Below are positions 16,416-24,884 of a DNA stretch of 42,985 bases, one piece after another; the first letter of the stretch is position 1, and every line of letters begins with the position of its first letter. The notes below the pieces were generated by a model. It was not told the origin of the DNA. It worked only from the letters and a program-made list of their open reading frames with translations, and searched no databases. The position numbers were made by a program, and so were the translations under genes. This DNA comes from Limiplasma sp964504385 (GTDB taxonomy: Bacteria; Bacillota; Clostridia; Christensenellales; Aristaeellaceae): NCBI GenBank assembly GCA_964504385.1, contig CAZDEF010000014.1, forward strand, positions 1 to 42,985. The letters are read 5' to 3'.

Positions 16416-17246
16416 TCAGCCGAAGATGATCAGGATTCCGACCAGTATGCCCAGAATGGCAAAGAAAGCCGGGCGCTTGCTGTGGTACATCAGGAAAGCC
16501 TGCGGCAGGATCTCGCCAAAGACCACATACAGCATGGCGCCGCTGGCAAAGCCGAGGCTCAGCGCCAAGCCGACAGGGCCGATCTCGCCAAGCAGGTAGC
16601 CCAGCACAGCGCCCACCATGGTCGGTGCGCCGGACAGGGCGGTTGTCAGCACAGCTTTCCATTTGGGCATGCCGCCGCTGATGAGCGGAACGGACACAGC
16701 CATGCCCTCGGGAATGTTGTGCAGCCCGATCAGCACCGCCAGCACCAGCGCGGCGTTGCCCATCGCGGCATCCTCTCCCGCATAGGCCGCGCCGATGGTC
16801 ATGCCTTCCGGCACGTTGTGCAGCGCGATGGCGCAGGCCATCACCACTCCGGCGATGAACAGGGCGAATTTGTTGTCGTTGTTGGCCTGATGCTGCTCGT
16901 AGTGATCGCTGTGGATCAGCTCGTTCAGGTCATCCGCCGTTTTGGGATGGTTTTCATCAATATGAGGGACTTCCGGGTTCGTCTTGCGGTCGATCAGGTA
17001 ATTGAGCAGATAGATGATGGCCACACCTAAGATGATCGCAGCGATCACCGTTGGCAAACCTGCGCCGGTATCGATCGCTTCCACGGTCAGGTCAAAACAG
17101 ACCACGCTGAGCATGACGCCGCCCGCGAAGCTCAGCAGCAAACTGACGGTTCGCGTGGAGTCTTTTTGCAGCAGCGCGCCGATCAATCCGCCCAGACCGG
17201 TGCCCCCAACACCGGCAATGGACGTGGCCAGCAGCAACGTTTCCAT
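16416..17246 (-). CDS. ZIP family divalent metal transporter
   Basis: A 276-residue membrane protein with about eight helices. The two metal-binding helices show the ZIP signatures HNVPEGMTIG and GLHNIPEGMAVSVPL. A hydrophilic loop between the early and central helices (about residues 85-125) contains several His and acidic residues (HIDENHPK, HSDHYEQHQ), a common ZIP metal-sensing or handling loop. The protein would import zinc, iron or manganese; which one is not decided by sequence. AGGGGA lies about 15 bases before the ATG, farther than usual, so initiation may be weak; no better start is visible. It is a single-gene unit with its own promoter and terminator. Confidence 0.9.
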   Translation of the reverse strand: METLLLATSIAGVGGTGLGGLIGALLQKDSTRTVSLLLSFAGGVMLSVVCFDLTVEAIDTGAGLPTVIAAIILGVAIIYLLNYLIDRKTNPEVPHIDENHPKTADDLNELIHSDHYEQHQANNDNKFALFIAGVVMACAIALHNVPEGMTIGAAYAGEDAAMGNAALVLAVLIGLHNIPEGMAVSVPLISGGMPKWKAVLTTALSGAPTMVGAVLGYLLGEIGPVGLALSLGFASGAMLYVVFGEILPQAFLMYHSKRPAFFAILGILVGILIIFG

Positions 17247-17290
17247 AACGTTCGTAAAGAATCCCCTGCCTCTTCTGTATTCCGGAGAAA

Positions 17291-17342
17291 GCTGTGCTCT
17301 CCATTAGCACAGCATGATAGCACATTCTATGTATGAATACAA
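17291..17342 (-). promoter_or_regulatory. ZIP promoter with adjacent inverted repeat
   Basis: On the - strand TTGTAT (17337-17342) and TATCAT (17314-17319) are 17 bp apart. A perfect 8-bp inverted repeat, GCTGTGCT (17291-17298) and AGCACAGC (17306-17313), directly abuts the -10 box and would cover the start of transcription. It could be an operator for a metal-responsive repressor or a leader hairpin. It does not resemble the Zur or MntR boxes I know. Confidence 0.5.
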
Positions 17343-17369
17343 TGCCATACAGCAGAAACATGCATATTT

Positions 17370-19976
17370 CTATTCTTCCACGATGCGGACGGTGCTGCCG
17401 GAGGGCTGCTTGCGCTCGACCAAGATCTTTTTGGAGATGCTTGCCTTGAGCATGGGCACGTGCGAGATAACGCCGATCAACCGTTTTCCGCCCGCCAGTT
17501 CGCCCAGCACATCCAGCGCGCGGCGCAGACTGTCATCGTCCAGCGAGCCAAAACCCTCGTCAATGAACAGCGTTTCCAGCTGTACGCCGCCATTCTGCGC
17601 CTGTACAGCATCAGCAAATCCCAGCGCCAGCGAAAGCGATGCCAAAAAGGATTCGCCGCCGCTGAGCGTGCCCACATCGCGCACCTTGCCCGTGTGGCGA
17701 TCCAGCACGTCCAGCGCAAGACCGGTTTTGGCGTTCAGTCCGGCTTCGGTCTTCTGGCACAGCAGGAACCGGCCTTCGCTCATGCGTTCCAGTCTGCGGT
17801 TGGCTTCGTGAATGACCCGGCGGAAGTAGTACTGCAGGATGTAGTTTTCAAAGGGGATCTTTTGTGCGCCGCGCACATTGCCGGATGCGGTGCGGTACAG
17901 ATCCTCCAGCACGTCCAGCGCTTCGCCGCTTTCAGCTATGGTGTGCACGCATTTGCGCAGCGCAGGAAGCAGCCGTTCGTTGACGGTAACGCGCTGGTTG
18001 ATGAGCTGGATCTTCCGCGTTTGCTGATCCAGTTGTATTTTCAGCTCGCAGGCGCTTGCTTCCAGCGCCTTTTCGTCCATGGGCTGCTTGCCTTCCCAAT
18101 CCTTCAGGCTGTCTGCAGAGGCCTGCGCGGCGGCCAGCTCCCTTTCAAACTGCGCAGCCTTCAGTTCGAGCGACTGCATCTGCGCATCAGGCAGCAGTGC
18201 TTCACGGTAAGCCGCCTCATCGGCAAAGCCCTGATCGCCCATCAGATTGAGCCATGCCTCTTTTTCTGCCCTGCACAGCTCCTGCTGGCTTTGCAGGGCC
18301 TTCTCGGTTTCCTGCCGGCGGGTCGCGACCTGCTGGCATTCGCTTTCCAGATGACGATGCTGTTCTTCCGCCTGCTGCATTTCTGCACGGTGCTGGGCGA
18401 TGGTGTGTGAAAGCTGCTCATGCTCCTGTCGGCACTCTTTTTCCAGCTGCGTGTCCGGTTCCTTTCCACCGGCGATTTCAGCCAGCTCAGCCCGCAGATG
18501 CTCCATCGCCTTTCTGGCGGCGGCGCAGGCTTCAGAAGCGGCGGATGCAGCAGCTTCGGCAGCGTCACGCTGCTTGGAGGCGCGTTCGGTTTGCGCCTTG
18601 GTGGGCGCGCTGTGCTGGTGCACGGTTGGCTTGGGATGCGCGCACGAGCCGCATACGGGGCAGGGCTGGCCGTCCTGCAGCGTATCGGCCAGAATGCCGG
18701 CCTGATCAGCCAGATAGGCGTCCGAAAGCTGCTGGAAGGTTTCGTATGCTTTGCGCTTATGCGCAAGTGCTGCTTTCAGCGCGGCTTCCTTCTGGGCCGC
18801 ATCTACCTCGGCTTGGCGCAGTTCGCCGAACTTCGGCAGCAGACGCTGCAACGCTGTCTGCCGATCCAGCAGCGCATCCACATGCGCGTTTTGCTCCTGT
18901 GCCGCTTTCAGCTGCGCACTGGCGGACAGAAGCTTTTCCTGTGCCGCTGCCAGCTGTGGGGCGAGCGTCTGCAGACCTTCCTCCAGCTGAACCAGCCGAT
19001 CACGCTCACGCAGAAAAACGTTTTCCTGCTGCTGTACCATCGCGGCCTGACGGGCGCAGGCCAATCGCCGGGAGCGCTGCTGATGCTCACTCGCCTGTGC
19101 TTGCAGCGCGGCCAGCCTTTCTTTGTGTTTCGCCAATTCACTGATGCTGCGGTTGTGGACCTGCGCACGGCTGAGATGCGCCTGAACATCCTCCAGCGCC
19201 GACTGCTGCGTTGCCTGATCTGCTTGCAGCGTACGAAGTGTTTCACGATCCGCAGCCAGCAGGGCATTCACTGCGTCCAGAAGCGAAGCGCCGTACACAT
19301 GGTTCTGCACATATTGCGGTATGAACGCGTCTTCTCCGGGGTTGATCTGCGCGGCCAACTGGGTGTAGCTTTCGTTGGCACTGTTGAACCGCTGCTTGGC
19401 TTCGTCGCGATGCTGCTTGAGCAGCAGGGTAACACTTTCGTACAGGTGCGTGTCGAAGATCCGGCGGAAAATGGCGGCGCGGGTCGAACTGTCAGCGCGA
19501 AGAATGGATAGAAAATCACCCTGAGCGATCATCGCCACCTGTGCAAACTGCTGTGCGTTCAGCCCCAGTAATTCCTCCACAGCTGAAGTGACGGCTTCCA
19601 CCTTCGTCCAGCTTCGGCCATCGTCGCAGTGCATCTCCGCATCCGGGGGACAGGATGTTTTACGCCCCGGTTTGAGGTATTCCGGGCTGCGGCGCACGAC
19701 ATAGTTTTTGCCGCCGTGCAGGAAGGTGAAGCGCACCCATGTGTTGGCCTCCGGAGCCGCGAAATCGCTGCGGAATGATTTGCCCGTGCGGCGCTTGGTG
19801 CCGCCGGTAGCCACGCCATAGAGCGCGAAGGAGATCGCATCGAATAGGGTGGTCTTTCCTGCACCGGTGTCGCCGGTGACCAGAAAGAGGCCGCTTTGCC
19901 CAAGCTGCGAAAAGTCGATCGTTTCGTGATCGGCATACGGGCCGAAGGCGCTGATTTCAAGAGTGAGTGGGCGCAT
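17370..19976 (-). CDS. sbcC: Exonuclease SbcC, SMC-like ATPase subunit
   Basis: An 868-residue Rad50-type ATPase which, with SbcD, opens hairpins and processes DNA double-strand ends. Walker A is GDTGAGKTT (residues 35-43). A long Ala/Gln/Glu-rich coiled coil follows, with the zinc hook CPVCGS at C439 and C442 almost exactly in the middle. A second coil leads to the ABC signature LSGGESFLASLSLALG and Walker B LFIDEGFGSLDDDS. The start is the ATG at 19976, with GGAGG nine bases upstream, overlapping the sbcD end by 20 bp. It is somewhat shorter than E. coli SbcC (about 1050) but complete. The two genes form a clear operon. Confidence 0.95.
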   Translation of the reverse strand: MRPLTLEISAFGPYADHETIDFSQLGQSGLFLVTGDTGAGKTTLFDAISFALYGVATGGTKRRTGKSFRSDFAAPEANTWVRFTFLHGGKNYVVRRSPEYLKPGRKTSCPPDAEMHCDDGRSWTKVEAVTSAVEELLGLNAQQFAQVAMIAQGDFLSILRADSSTRAAIFRRIFDTHLYESVTLLLKQHRDEAKQRFNSANESYTQLAAQINPGEDAFIPQYVQNHVYGASLLDAVNALLAADRETLRTLQADQATQQSALEDVQAHLSRAQVHNRSISELAKHKERLAALQAQASEHQQRSRRLACARQAAMVQQQENVFLRERDRLVQLEEGLQTLAPQLAAAQEKLLSASAQLKAAQEQNAHVDALLDRQTALQRLLPKFGELRQAEVDAAQKEAALKAALAHKRKAYETFQQLSDAYLADQAGILADTLQDGQPCPVCGSCAHPKPTVHQHSAPTKAQTERASKQRDAAEAAASAASEACAAARKAMEHLRAELAEIAGGKEPDTQLEKECRQEHEQLSHTIAQHRAEMQQAEEQHRHLESECQQVATRRQETEKALQSQQELCRAEKEAWLNLMGDQGFADEAAYREALLPDAQMQSLELKAAQFERELAAAQASADSLKDWEGKQPMDEKALEASACELKIQLDQQTRKIQLINQRVTVNERLLPALRKCVHTIAESGEALDVLEDLYRTASGNVRGAQKIPFENYILQYYFRRVIHEANRRLERMSEGRFLLCQKTEAGLNAKTGLALDVLDRHTGKVRDVGTLSGGESFLASLSLALGFADAVQAQNGGVQLETLFIDEGFGSLDDDSLRRALDVLGELAGGKRLIGVISHVPMLKASISKKILVERKQPSGSTVRIVEE

Positions 19977-21087
19977 AACGCTGTTCCTCCGCTTCGTGAA
20001 AGATTCGCTCCATGAGCGCGACCCGGCGTTCATCCATGTGCTGATCGTGATTCTGCGCCTGATAGAAAGCGCAGAAGTGCTCCAAGGGCGTCAGGCTTTC
20101 TGCGCCTGTGTCCTCAATGACAGGCGCTTCCTCGTTGGTGCGGCTGTTGCGGATGCGCATGCCGATGAGATTGGGGTAGCACAGCCGCAATGCGCCCAGA
20201 GGATCCATCAGGGCGCCTTCGTCGGTGAGAATGGCGTAGATGTAATCCTCACTGTAGTTTTCCGGCTCACAGAGCCTGCGCAGCTCTCCTTCCACAGTGC
20301 GCAGCGGGTGCAGCGGCCGGAAGGGCAGGGCTTCGACCGCCGATGTTCCATCCGCGCCAAGCGTGACCTTCAGCGCAGCCTTGCGCTGCTTTTCTTCTGA
20401 AAGGGAATAGGGAAGGGGCGAACCGGCATAGCAAACGCGCCCGTGATCCAGACGCTGCGGCGAATGCAGATGCCCCAGCGCCACATAATCAAACCCTTCA
20501 AAAACGGAGAGCCCGACCTGATCCATCCCGCCGATGAGGCGCATTTCGGATTCGCATACGTCCGCGCCGCTGACATACTGATGCGCAACAAGCACATGCC
20601 GCCGACCCTGCCCGAGCTGCGCTGTGCTCAGGGCAAAGCGCACCGCCTCCTCGTAGGTTTTGACCTTCGGCGCAAAGGGGCGCACGCTGGATGGGCGCAC
20701 GAAAGGCATCAGCCACACGCACACCTCGCCGTATTCATCGTGCAGAACATGGCAGTGCAGCTGCCCGTCGAACACCGGGGACATCCACACGCCGCATTCG
20801 CCCAGCAATTCGCGGCAATAGGCCACCTGCTCAGGGCTGTCGTGATTGCCGCTGACAGCCAGCACCGGTTTTCCCATATGGCTGAGCTGCACCAGAAAGT
20901 CGCTCATCAGGCGGATGGCCTCCGCCGACGGCTGCGCCTTGTCGTACAGATCCCCCGCCAGCAGCACCGCATCGCAGGTCTGCGCCATTTCCAGCGCCTG
21001 CGCCAGCATCGCGCGCTGATCCTCCATCAAACTGAAACCGCCCAATCTGCGGCCAATGTGCAAATCCGCCAAATGCAAAAAGCGCAT
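19957..21087 (-). CDS. sbcD: Exonuclease SbcD, Mre11-type nuclease subunit
   Basis: A 376-residue manganese-dependent phosphoesterase, partner of SbcC. The metallophosphoesterase motifs are in order: DLHIGRRLGG, LLAGDLYDKA, VSGNHDSPEQ, VLVAHQYVSG and GHLHSPQ. The C-terminal part (after about residue 280) is the region that caps the nuclease and contacts SbcC. The ATG at 21087 has a strong AAAGGAGG site eight bases upstream. The gene is first of the sbcDC operon and overlaps sbcC. Confidence 0.95.
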   Translation of the reverse strand: MRFLHLADLHIGRRLGGFSLMEDQRAMLAQALEMAQTCDAVLLAGDLYDKAQPSAEAIRLMSDFLVQLSHMGKPVLAVSGNHDSPEQVAYCRELLGECGVWMSPVFDGQLHCHVLHDEYGEVCVWLMPFVRPSSVRPFAPKVKTYEEAVRFALSTAQLGQGRRHVLVAHQYVSGADVCESEMRLIGGMDQVGLSVFEGFDYVALGHLHSPQRLDHGRVCYAGSPLPYSLSEEKQRKAALKVTLGADGTSAVEALPFRPLHPLRTVEGELRRLCEPENYSEDYIYAILTDEGALMDPLGALRLCYPNLIGMRIRNSRTNEEAPVIEDTGAESLTPLEHFCAFYQAQNHDQHMDERRVALMERIFHEAEEQRYAPTHS

Positions 21088-21116
21088 CGCACACGCCTCC
21101 TTTCCTGCTGATCAAT

Positions 21117-21145
21117 ATGGTAATATGCCGTGCTGGAAAACGCAA
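21117..21145 (-). promoter_or_regulatory. Possible sbcDC promoter
   Basis: On the - strand TTGCGT (21140-21145) and TACCAT (21117-21122) are 17 bp apart, 30 bp upstream of the sbcD start and just behind a terminator. Both boxes deviate from consensus. Confidence 0.4.
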
Positions 21146-21158
21146 GGAAAAAAGAAAA

Positions 21159-21190
21159 ATTCTCTGTATGTTTTAAGTCATACAGAGAAT
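21159..21190 (-). terminator. Terminator downstream of the PHP gene
   Basis: A perfect 12-bp stem (21159-21170 with 21179-21190) with an 8-nt loop, followed on the - strand by TTTTTCTTTTTTCC. It would end the regulator-PHP unit about 160 bp after the PHP stop codon and insulate sbcDC. Confidence 0.85.
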
Positions 21191-21347
21191 CCGACTTGCT
21201 GCAAAACGTGTCAATGAAGCAAGCAATTGTCAAGTCCGCGGAAAAATGAAAGAAGATGGGCTATGAAAAGGGAAAACACAAGAGAACTTGCATTTCAACG
21301 AAACGGCATTCTCTTTTTAGGAAGAAGTGCTTTCTCCCAAATTGGTT
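21191..21347. other. A+T-rich non-coding stretch
   Basis: There is no convincing gene between the PHP stop codon and its terminator. A short + strand reading frame starts here but runs into the PHP gene antisense and has no ribosome site. The stretch is rich in A on the + strand and may be a remnant of a recombination joint where the lower-GC region begins. Confidence 0.4.
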
Positions 21348-22148
21348 TTATGGTAATCCGGGCAATTGATCAAGGACAGTCATGCCGAGCCCCTCCAAGT
21401 ACTGCTTGGCAGCATAAACCCGCCGACTCCATGTCATCATATCCGCGTTGTGAGCGTCTATTCCGATGATCGCTTCATTTCCGGTTCTTGCGGCGATTTC
21501 CCAGAAACAAGTGCACGGATAGCCCACCCCGTGATAGTTGCCGATCGCACGATAATGGTTTCCCTGAAGATTGTATTCCAAGGGAATGTGCAGCTCCAAT
21601 GCTTTGCGGCAGATCTGTTCGCTCATCTCGACGCAGGCCGAATCAAAAAACGGGTAATTGCTCAACACTACTTCCGGATGAGCAAGATAACTGAACAATT
21701 TGGATTCCATACCGGCTAACGTCATTTCGGTATAGCGTTTCAGTTGATCTGGCTTAGTGCTCTGAATGAAAAAGTGCCCTTCTTCCTGCTCGCTGGACAG
21801 GTGATTGCCCAAGATAAGATAGTCAAGCTCCAACGATTCTTTTTGTTCTTTCAACCAAGCATAGTACTGGGGGAAGGCTTCACATTCCAAACCAACATAG
21901 AGCTGGATTTGGCCTTCATATTGCTTTTTTAGCCGGCGAATTGACAGTACATATTCGGGAAGCTGAGAAGCCGGCATACGAATGCCGCTGACATAGCCGT
22001 TTGCATATGGCCATGGAGAATGGTCGGCAAAACCGAGGGTCGTAAATCCGGATTTCAAAGCGGCCAGAATATATTCTTCATCAGTGTTTCGTGCATGGAG
22101 ACAACGCATGGTGTGAGTGTGGTAGTTCCGCAGGGGTTCAACGGCCAT
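21348..22148 (-). CDS. PHP domain phosphoesterase, histidinol-phosphatase-like
   Basis: A 266-residue cytoplasmic protein with the PHP metal-binding set: NYHTHT at the N-terminus, FADHSPW, GLECEAFPQY, LAHPEVV and a C-terminal GIDAHN. The arrangement resembles HisK/HisJ-type histidinol phosphatases, but no his genes are nearby. AAGGAAA lies seven bases before the ATG. The gene follows the AraC-type regulator with a 29-bp gap and is probably co-transcribed, so a role in dephosphorylating a sugar phosphate or a related metabolite of the imported compound is more likely here than histidine synthesis. That is inference from context only. Confidence 0.85.
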   Translation of the reverse strand: MAVEPLRNYHTHTMRCLHARNTDEEYILAALKSGFTTLGFADHSPWPYANGYVSGIRMPASQLPEYVLSIRRLKKQYEGQIQLYVGLECEAFPQYYAWLKEQKESLELDYLILGNHLSSEQEEGHFFIQSTKPDQLKRYTEMTLAGMESKLFSYLAHPEVVLSNYPFFDSACVEMSEQICRKALELHIPLEYNLQGNHYRAIGNYHGVGYPCTCFWEIAARTGNEAIIGIDAHNADMMTWSRRVYAAKQYLEGLGMTVLDQLPGLP

Positions 22149-22177
22149 AAATAGATTTCCTTCTTTCGATAGTTTGT

Positions 22178-24499
22178 TTATTCGTTTTGTTCTTTGAAAA
22201 AGGCGGCTTGTTCACGATACACGCTCGGTGTGCAGCCTTCACTGCGCTTGAATGCACGAATGATGTTCAGCTTGTTGCCATATCCTACTTCTTCGGCGAT
22301 TTCTTGCAGCGAGCGATCTGTTTGGGCGAGCAACTCTTTGGCTTTTGCAATGCGCACGCTTTGAATGTATTCCAAAGCGGTCATGCCGACACAACGGCGC
22401 ACGATCTTGCTGAGGTAGGAAGGACTCAGATGAAAATGATCGGACAGAGCATTAATGTTGAGATTGCAGTCAGTGTAATGCTCACGAATATAAGACACGA
22501 TCTGCAGATCACGTTCACTTGGAGATTCAACAGTCTTTGAGCTATTCGCTTGAATGAGTGCTTCAAAGAGCTCTGTTGCGCAGGATTTCAGCGAAAGGAT
22601 ATCACGACATTCTAGCAACGCAGTTTCAAAAGCCTTTCTTTGTTCGCCAAACTCTGGCGTTTCGGACAGCACTTCCCAAAGTAAGCCAATGTATCGATCC
22701 AACAGTAATTCCAGCTGCCGTCTCGGCATGGAAGCTGTGCTGGAAAAGACACAGTTGACTTCTTGGAGAAAGCATTGCTCCATTTGCTCATACTGTTGTG
22801 CATGCCAAAGTGCCATCAGCGTTTGTTGGAAGACTAACTGTTGAGAAAAGCTTTCGTGCTCGCACTGACTACCGCTGTTTCCAAAATCATCAAAGCAGCC
22901 GACCTGCTGCTCCATACCTTTCAAAGCCATGGCACCCAAGGTTTCCTGAACCTCGCGATAGGCCTCCGGCAAGTCGCACAATTCCTGGTGAGGGGCGCTG
23001 ACAGCTGCTGTGGCTGTAATCCCCAACCGATCATGCAAATACCCCAATGCTTTTTTGGCCGATTCGGTTACTTGACTGCTTTGTGGCAGTTCGTTCTCGG
23101 ATAGCAACAGGCAAGCGATCATATGGTCGATGGTAAACAACCTCGTTGTACAGCCCATTGGCTGGAAGTTAGCCGCAACTCTGGAAATAACCATATCGAT
23201 CAATTGCAGAGAAGAAACTTCATCACCGGATTCACCGTCAGCAACACGAAGATCAACTTGATCAACAGAGTACAGCACCAGAAAAAATGGCTGCTGATTG
23301 CTCTTTAGGCCAAGTTCCTTCAAATGGTTATCCGCATATGCGTCCGGAAGCCCCAAAAGCATATTGTGGAACAGTTTTTCCCGGCGAAGATTCTGCATGG
23401 CCACAATCTGCTGCTCAGAATCGCGCAGCGTCTGCAGCATGCGAGTTAGTTCGAGCTCAAGAAAAGCGTATTCATCGGGTACGATGCTGGTGGTTTGTGT
23501 ACGTTTCATACTGTTCAGCAGCGTATCTGTGAGACGCTGTACTGGCGTGTAGTGATTCCGGCTGAATATGACGACAAGGAGAAGACCCAGCATCAAGCAT
23601 AGAATATAGTAAGCGGCCATGGCAGTGGGCATCTGATAGCTCAAGCTGGCGGCTGCAGGTTCGGGAGTCATGCGATAAACAAACTTCATGACGTTGGAAG
23701 ATGCCTCTTGCGGAGACAGACCGTGGTAAAATAGACGCTGCAGCAAGGAAACCTTTTGGTTTTCCGGTTGAATACCATGGCTCTCAATGGTTTCATTAGA
23801 ACCGTCTTCTATGGAGAAACAGACACTTCCACTTTGGCTGTAATCATGGAGCAGCTCGCGCAAGGTGTCCAGATTGACAACAGTCACCACTATGATGGGG
23901 GCAGGAGCATCTGGAATGACACGATTGTATTGATGATAAACCAAGAGATGCTGGTGCATAGGATCTTCCGAACTGCCGATCAGCAGATGCTTGCGTCTGC
24001 CGATAAACTGCAGTTCATCCACCCAACGGGCATAATCCATGCCTAGCCGCGTTTGCGCTGTGTAAGCAAAACTGTTTCCGTAGATTAAACTTCCACAACT
24101 GAGCACAGCCTCTGATGCCTGCGGAAAGCATAAATAAATATCCTCAATGACCGGACTTTGATTGATTGAATTTTTCAACATGCTCTGTAACTGGTACAAA
24201 TCGGCTGTATCTTCCTGCGTAAAAGCCGTTTTGTGGCGCAAACGCCAAGAAGAATCATGTATCAACAGATAGGAAGACGTTGTGTAGATCTCTTTGAAGC
24301 GTGCATCTGCTGCGTCACGAAGCAGCGTAAGCGAAGTTTCGTTTGCTTGGTTGATTTGGCGGCTGATGGTATCGCCGATACCGTATAGTATCAGCGGACT
24401 TACGAGGATCGGGATCAGCAGAACAATGGCATACGAAAAGAAAAGTGAGCGATAGAGGCTGCTTTTCCAGAGCTTGAGGCCTTTTTGGGTAGATGCCAT
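22178..24499 (-). CDS. Membrane-anchored AraC-type transcriptional regulator
   Basis: A 773-residue one-component sensor-regulator. One helix at about residues 17-42 and a second at 293-312 bracket an extracellular domain of about 250 residues of the kind often called Cache-like; a middle cytoplasmic region follows. The last about 100 residues are an AraC/XylS DNA-binding domain with two helix-turn-helices (NINALSDHFHLSPSYLSKIV and LQEIAEEVGYGNKLNIIRAF). Such proteins in Firmicutes usually stand beside an ABC sugar importer that they activate. Here the importer genes are divergent, starting 386 bp away. The ATG at 24499 is preceded by AGAGGA. The base composition is lower in GC than that of the flanking regions. 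Confidence 0.9.
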   Translation of the reverse strand: MASTQKGLKLWKSSLYRSLFFSYAIVLLIPILVSPLILYGIGDTISRQINQANETSLTLLRDAADARFKEIYTTSSYLLIHDSSWRLRHKTAFTQEDTADLYQLQSMLKNSINQSPVIEDIYLCFPQASEAVLSCGSLIYGNSFAYTAQTRLGMDYARWVDELQFIGRRKHLLIGSSEDPMHQHLLVYHQYNRVIPDAPAPIIVVTVVNLDTLRELLHDYSQSGSVCFSIEDGSNETIESHGIQPENQKVSLLQRLFYHGLSPQEASSNVMKFVYRMTPEPAAASLSYQMPTAMAAYYILCLMLGLLLVVIFSRNHYTPVQRLTDTLLNSMKRTQTTSIVPDEYAFLELELTRMLQTLRDSEQQIVAMQNLRREKLFHNMLLGLPDAYADNHLKELGLKSNQQPFFLVLYSVDQVDLRVADGESGDEVSSLQLIDMVISRVAANFQPMGCTTRLFTIDHMIACLLLSENELPQSSQVTESAKKALGYLHDRLGITATAAVSAPHQELCDLPEAYREVQETLGAMALKGMEQQVGCFDDFGNSGSQCEHESFSQQLVFQQTLMALWHAQQYEQMEQCFLQEVNCVFSSTASMPRRQLELLLDRYIGLLWEVLSETPEFGEQRKAFETALLECRDILSLKSCATELFEALIQANSSKTVESPSERDLQIVSYIREHYTDCNLNINALSDHFHLSPSYLSKIVRRCVGMTALEYIQSVRIAKAKELLAQTDRSLQEIAEEVGYGNKLNIIRAFKRSEGCTPSVYREQAAFFKEQNE

Positions 24500-24884
24500 C
24501 GTTTGTCCTCTCCTTCAAACCGACACTTTCATAGCATCACCCCAAAAGAGAGCCATGTCTTTTTTAGCTCTTTCAAAAACATAAAGAGCTCCAAGGCAAA
24601 CCAAGGGAATACTACTGAATGGTATATGAACGACATAGTTCACATTTCCTAACCATTATTTTATCACATTTTGTTCTTTAAGTGCACCTGTATCCTTTTG
24701 CAACGGCTGCAATTCTCTCTTTTTGATAACTGGAAACCGAAAATGATACCTGCATTTGCAAAGTGGTATGGCTAAAAAGAGACCACATTTTGCAGTTTTG
24801 ACGTCTTGTCAGAATGGAGAGCCACAGATAAACTGAAATCACAGAGCGCATGGAGTGCTCATCGATATTGAAGGAGGTATTCCC
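24500..24884. promoter_or_regulatory. Divergent regulatory region between AraC-type gene and ABC importer
   Basis: This 385-bp A+T-rich stretch has no gene. Rightward, TTGTCA (24806-24811) and TAAACT (24829-24834) are 17 bp apart and serve the binding-protein gene. Leftward, an extended -10 (TGATAAAAT, 24658-24666 on the - strand) could serve the regulator. Inverted repeats: AGCTCTTT/AAAGAGCT (24566-24573, 24583-24590) in the regulator leader, and GATACC/GGTATG-type arms (24746-24750, 24765-24769) about 40 bp upstream of the rightward -35, where an AraC-type activator would bind. Confidence 0.6.

Noticed and set aside
21227..21469. 80-codon + strand frame downstream of sbcD
   Set aside because: Runs antisense into the PHP gene, has no ribosome site and no recognisable sequence.
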